From an uncultured Lachnospiraceae bacterium (GTDB lineage Bacteria > Bacillota > Clostridia > Lachnospirales > Lachnospiraceae), in assembly GCA_910585215.1 (NCBI GenBank), contig CAJUDQ010000021.1, positions 9,704 to 56,091 of the forward strand: a stretch of DNA of 46,388 nt, written 5' to 3'. The notes beneath the pieces are model-generated. The model did no database searches, was not told the DNA's origin, and saw only the letters and a program-made list of their open reading frames with translations. Below are positions 44,801 to 46,388 of the stretch, piece by piece (position 1 is the stretch's first letter; every line of letters starts with the position of its first letter). Made by a program: the position numbers and the translations under genes.

Positions 44801-45426
44801 CATATGGGTGTTCAGATATAAATCTAACATTAATAAATACTGTTTCAGAATATACTAGAAATGATGTTTCAATTTATAGAGGATATAGTAGTGCACAGTA
44901 TATGGCAAGATACTATAACGGAATTCAATATGCATATTTTAACTGTTATTTATGGGGATTAAATACTTTAATTGTTGATAAAAATGCTTTTGATCCAAAT
45001 CAAATAAAAGGAAATGAAATAGGAGTTATGGGTACTCCGGGTTATTGGTGTAATGATATACGAAGATTAAAAGAAGGAGATGCATTAAATCAGTTGGAAG
45101 GATATGTAAAAAGAGACCTAACAGCATTAAAATATAAGGTTTATTCAATTACACAAACAACCCCATCCTATTCTTTATCAAGACATGCGCTTGCATTTAA
45201 ATTGAGAACTAATCCATGGGATTATCATTTTATGAGATTACAAAGAGGCGAAGGAAAGTGGTCGTTTAAAGCAGGATGGAAGGGTCCAGCATTTTGGATA
45301 AATGGAAAGACCCCAAATCAAGTTACATGGACAGAATATATTTGTTTGGACAGTGGCAGTAGTAAAGTCTGGAGAAATGATGGAGGAGTGTATAATAGTA
45401 CATTATGGTATATTACATATAAGTAA
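41842..45426 (+). CDS. Secreted TSP3/YD-repeat (RHS-core) protein with a probable C-terminal toxin domain
   Basis: A 1194-residue protein with an N-terminal signal peptide (about 1-28). Residues about 100-215 are repetitive, beta-rich and resemble a polymer-forming/bactofilin-like stretch. Four calcium-binding thrombospondin type-3-like repeats (DSDEDGIPDGYE, DSDGDGLPDGYE, DKDGDGLTALEEYE, DTDFDGMNDKEDTD) lie at about 310-395. YD repeats (about 430-930) follow, and the RHS-associated core with the signature YYDEETGLYYLNTRYYDSEI and ending DENG (about 930-985). The last 208 residues are unrelated to the repeats and more AT-rich, as in polymorphic toxins. They hold an NCYLWGLN with Cys1035, and HAL (His1115) and DYHFM (His1129) that could form a cysteine-protease-like site. 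AGGAGG precedes ATG 41842. Confidence 0.85.
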   Translation: MNKKMRSLAAVLSLIMLVRYSEAGMLAANVAGQEVVYQSQTIKWYSMIAQDIQLKYAVLYQGGIRSTDTEVSWEQGIQGMLYDRGEFVNLYDAYHESTNVETDIYSYSNLFINSSDIIVSGIAGTRLSHKINGNSFLLETNGVLYAAGEEITIHASDVKIAGLVYAPRGTVTINADTVELTGLIVAEKIVMNADEIREHPDRDLKAVYDEIQIAFYPEILVTSVEEEHQVEIYGGNINVKNMEVYTRENRAPEFQKKYEVKGNEYQFLLPETVQEIDIRVKCTNVFGEEEWSNMESLTRTENGLENTIVDSDEDGIPDGYEIWDLQTDPYNADSDGDGLPDGYEVLYSHTDPLQFDSDTDKDGDGLTALEEYEKGTSPLYADTDFDGMNDKEDTDPLTTTTLADQSDYQKNHFEPELGIYDHKKVYVDVNGNRQVQIFNRITKEEYYDDNAGTEFLRVKDMDSQIETVIFADGEEADIETYQYDSEGRKTVWAVNGDVYQYEYNDMEHTTNTYLNDQFYSRVTYDENENAVKMEYANKDVIEYEYYLYNEDSLLKSVSLNGEKTFEYEYDGNRLVKVEDFLNEICYEMSYDEENNLTGYKAGDGLEKQIDYSEETNTYTESSIYEGEERTVTLYTTETEDGTQLHTLLPNGTKLVTDRSETKAARYVAEAENSVLLDEKEADENSLVTSLTNLLGTYKYEYDMNGSLQTVYRDGEKLYDYIYDKNQQLVQYYDYETGTVSEYLYDSNYNILKSANFDLSGNKVEEKVYEYKEDTTLGLQKYDGKNILYDESGNPVKYYNGWELSWNSGRMLESITDGENVISYNYNKDGIRMKKTVNGMETEYLLDENNKMMGEKCGEDTIWYLYDSENEISGFEWNGEEYYYVKNGEGDVEGIADKDGTVRCMYDYDIWGKLTDMTGDKELGKRNPVRYRGYYYDEETGLYYLNTRYYDSEIKRFLNRDMLDNETNLYQYCYNNPVLYSDENGMTAYGCSDINLTLINTVSEYTRNDVSIYRGYSSAQYMARYYNGIQYAYFNCYLWGLNTLIVDKNAFDPNQIKGNEIGVMGTPGYWCNDIRRLKEGDALNQLEGYVKRDLTALKYKVYSITQTTPSYSLSRHALAFKLRTNPWDYHFMRLQRGEGKWSFKAGWKGPAFWINGKTPNQVTWTEYICLDSGSSKVWRNDGGVYNSTLWYITYK

Positions 45427-45439
45427 AGAGGGTATTATT

Positions 45440-46388
45440 ATGAGATTTAAAATATATATTATTCCAATTATGATAATTCTGTTTTCAATATTCAACAACT
45501 ATAAGATATATGCAGAAAAATTAGATTATTTGGAAATGAGTTTTTATGGTTGGTATATAAGTGTAGAGGATATTTATGCATTGAGGGAAGAATATCAAAA
45601 AAAACCGGATTTGGAAAAGAAAAATGCAATGGATTTTTTGATGAACAGAGCACAAAATTATAAAAAAGATATAGATTGTGTCAATACTAATAGTGGATAT
45701 ATTAATGTATTGACATATGAAAAAGATATAGGGTATCAAAACTATTATATTAGTGATATTATTATTTCATCTTCATATTTGGGATCAGGACCGATTTATC
45801 TTTATTCGGCAATTAGCAATAACTATATAGCTTTGGATGTATCAAAAGAAGAACTGGATAAATTTCTTGAGTACAATGATAAACTGGCAGAAAAATATCG
45901 AAGTGTTTGTGAATATGTACGTAATTATTTGAAAGAGGATGAATATATTGAAGTGTATGTGAATGAGGGCATTCCTTATGTTGGTCTTTCAGATGAAACA
46001 AAAAGTGCAGTAATTGAGAAAGAAGGAATTGCATGGGAATTTTCTGAAAAATCAAGGGAAGATAAATATCAGCAGCTTCAGTATTTGTGGAAAAATCGTG
46101 AAGAGTTACAAATTGTAGAAGTATTTGATAATTTTACTATTTCTATCTATGGACTTCAAGATGAAGAAGATTTTAAACAAAAAGTCGCTGGAGAAAAGAT
46201 GGAAGATTGTTATTATGAAAAAGATTTTAGAAAACAAGGAATTGATGAGAGACTGACTAAGATAAAAGAATGGCATGAACTAACTAAATTATCCAATTTT
46301 ATATTAATAAAGAAAAATGATGAACGTTATGTTGATTGGGGAGAAAAATTCTGGAAAGAGCTGGAAGTGTGGCTGGAATATATGAAGA
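45440..46388 (+). CDS. Partial gene: secreted unknown protein after the YD-repeat protein, possible immunity partner
   Basis: An open frame from ATG 45440 runs off the window end (316 codons, no stop). The start MRFKIYIIPIMIILFSIF and a likely cleavage after YKIYA form a signal peptide. The rest is acidic, tyrosine-rich and without a recognised domain. An AGAGGG box lies just upstream, 13 bases after the YD-repeat stop, so both are probably co-transcribed. Small genes directly after polymorphic-toxin tips are often immunity genes. A secreted immunity protein would fit a toxin acting outside the membrane, but this is only inference. An envelope or adhesion protein is equally possible. Confidence 0.65.
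   Translation, partial: MRFKIYIIPIMIILFSIFNNYKIYAEKLDYLEMSFYGWYISVEDIYALREEYQKKPDLEKKNAMDFLMNRAQNYKKDIDCVNTNSGYINVLTYEKDIGYQNYYISDIIISSSYLGSGPIYLYSAISNNYIALDVSKEELDKFLEYNDKLAEKYRSVCEYVRNYLKEDEYIEVYVNEGIPYVGLSDETKSAVIEKEGIAWEFSEKSREDKYQQLQYLWKNREELQIVEVFDNFTISIYGLQDEEDFKQKVAGEKMEDCYYEKDFRKQGIDERLTKIKEWHELTKLSNFILIKKNDERYVDWGEKFWKELEVWLEYMK

Overview
This window is about 46 kb of low-GC (AT-rich) chromosome from a Gram-positive, spore-forming-type Clostridia. Gene content and order (ftsK-fhs-folD-priA-def-fmt-yugP-rsmB, then rlmN-prpC-prkC-rsgA-rpe-thiN), SpoIIM and FtsK/SpoIIIE proteins, RNase Y, strong AGGAGG ribosome binding sites and near-consensus sigma-A promoters fit the Lachnospiraceae, perhaps a Blautia-like gut anaerobe. 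The genus is a guess from memory of gene order and base composition. Almost everything is on the + strand; only tyrA is on the - strand.

Layout. 1-3750: a DAHP synthase, a DUF4253-type acidic protein, then tgt and yajC. 3786-5045: a lone tyrosine recombinase with its own promoter and a strong terminator. 5187-5260: tRNA-Pro(CGG). 5480-7027: rny (RNase Y). 7091-8830: a small accessory islet with two unrecognised membrane/secreted proteins and a structured segment that looks like a leftover IS200/IS605-type right end. 8944-11662: aspartate aminotransferase, proC and an ADP-ribose pyrophosphatase. 11732-13641: spoIIM and an unknown protein with a PH-like C-terminus. 13831-25268: a long run of close or overlapping genes (ftsK, fhs, folD, priA, def, fmt, a YugP-type protease, rsmB) covering chromosome translocation, one-carbon metabolism, replication restart, and initiator-methionine formylation and deformylation. 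25479-33981: a second long unit from a good promoter (rlmN, PP2C phosphatase, PASTA kinase, rsgA, rpe, thiN, DUF3810 protein, queA), mixing ribosome/tRNA maturation with Ser/Thr phospho-signalling. 34085-36017: an IbrA/IbrB-like pair (PAPS-reductase-type PP-loop protein plus ParB-like protein). 36148-37536: a MATE exporter. 37750-40806: aroA, a small unknown gene and convergent tyrA, separated by an 84-nt near-perfect palindrome. 41013-41579: a small alpha/beta-hydrolase-like protein. 41842 to the end: a large secreted TSP3/YD-repeat (RHS-core) protein with a distinct AT-rich C-terminal domain, followed by a secreted unknown protein cut off by the window edge.

How the genes connect. DAHP synthase, EPSP synthase, prephenate dehydrogenase and the class I aminotransferase cover the entry, a late step and the tyrosine branch of aromatic amino-acid synthesis, although they are scattered. 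tgt and queA are successive steps of queuosine tRNA modification. fhs and folD make 10-formyl-THF and its relatives, which fmt uses; def removes the formyl group.

The most interesting parts are the polymorphic-toxin-like end of the YD-repeat protein with its possible partner, and the IbrA/IbrB pair, whose biochemical function is, as far as I know, not established. The solo recombinase, the IS605-like relic, the 84-nt palindrome and the extra C-terminal domain on the PASTA kinase are secondary leads. All calls come from reading the sequence; no database search was possible.
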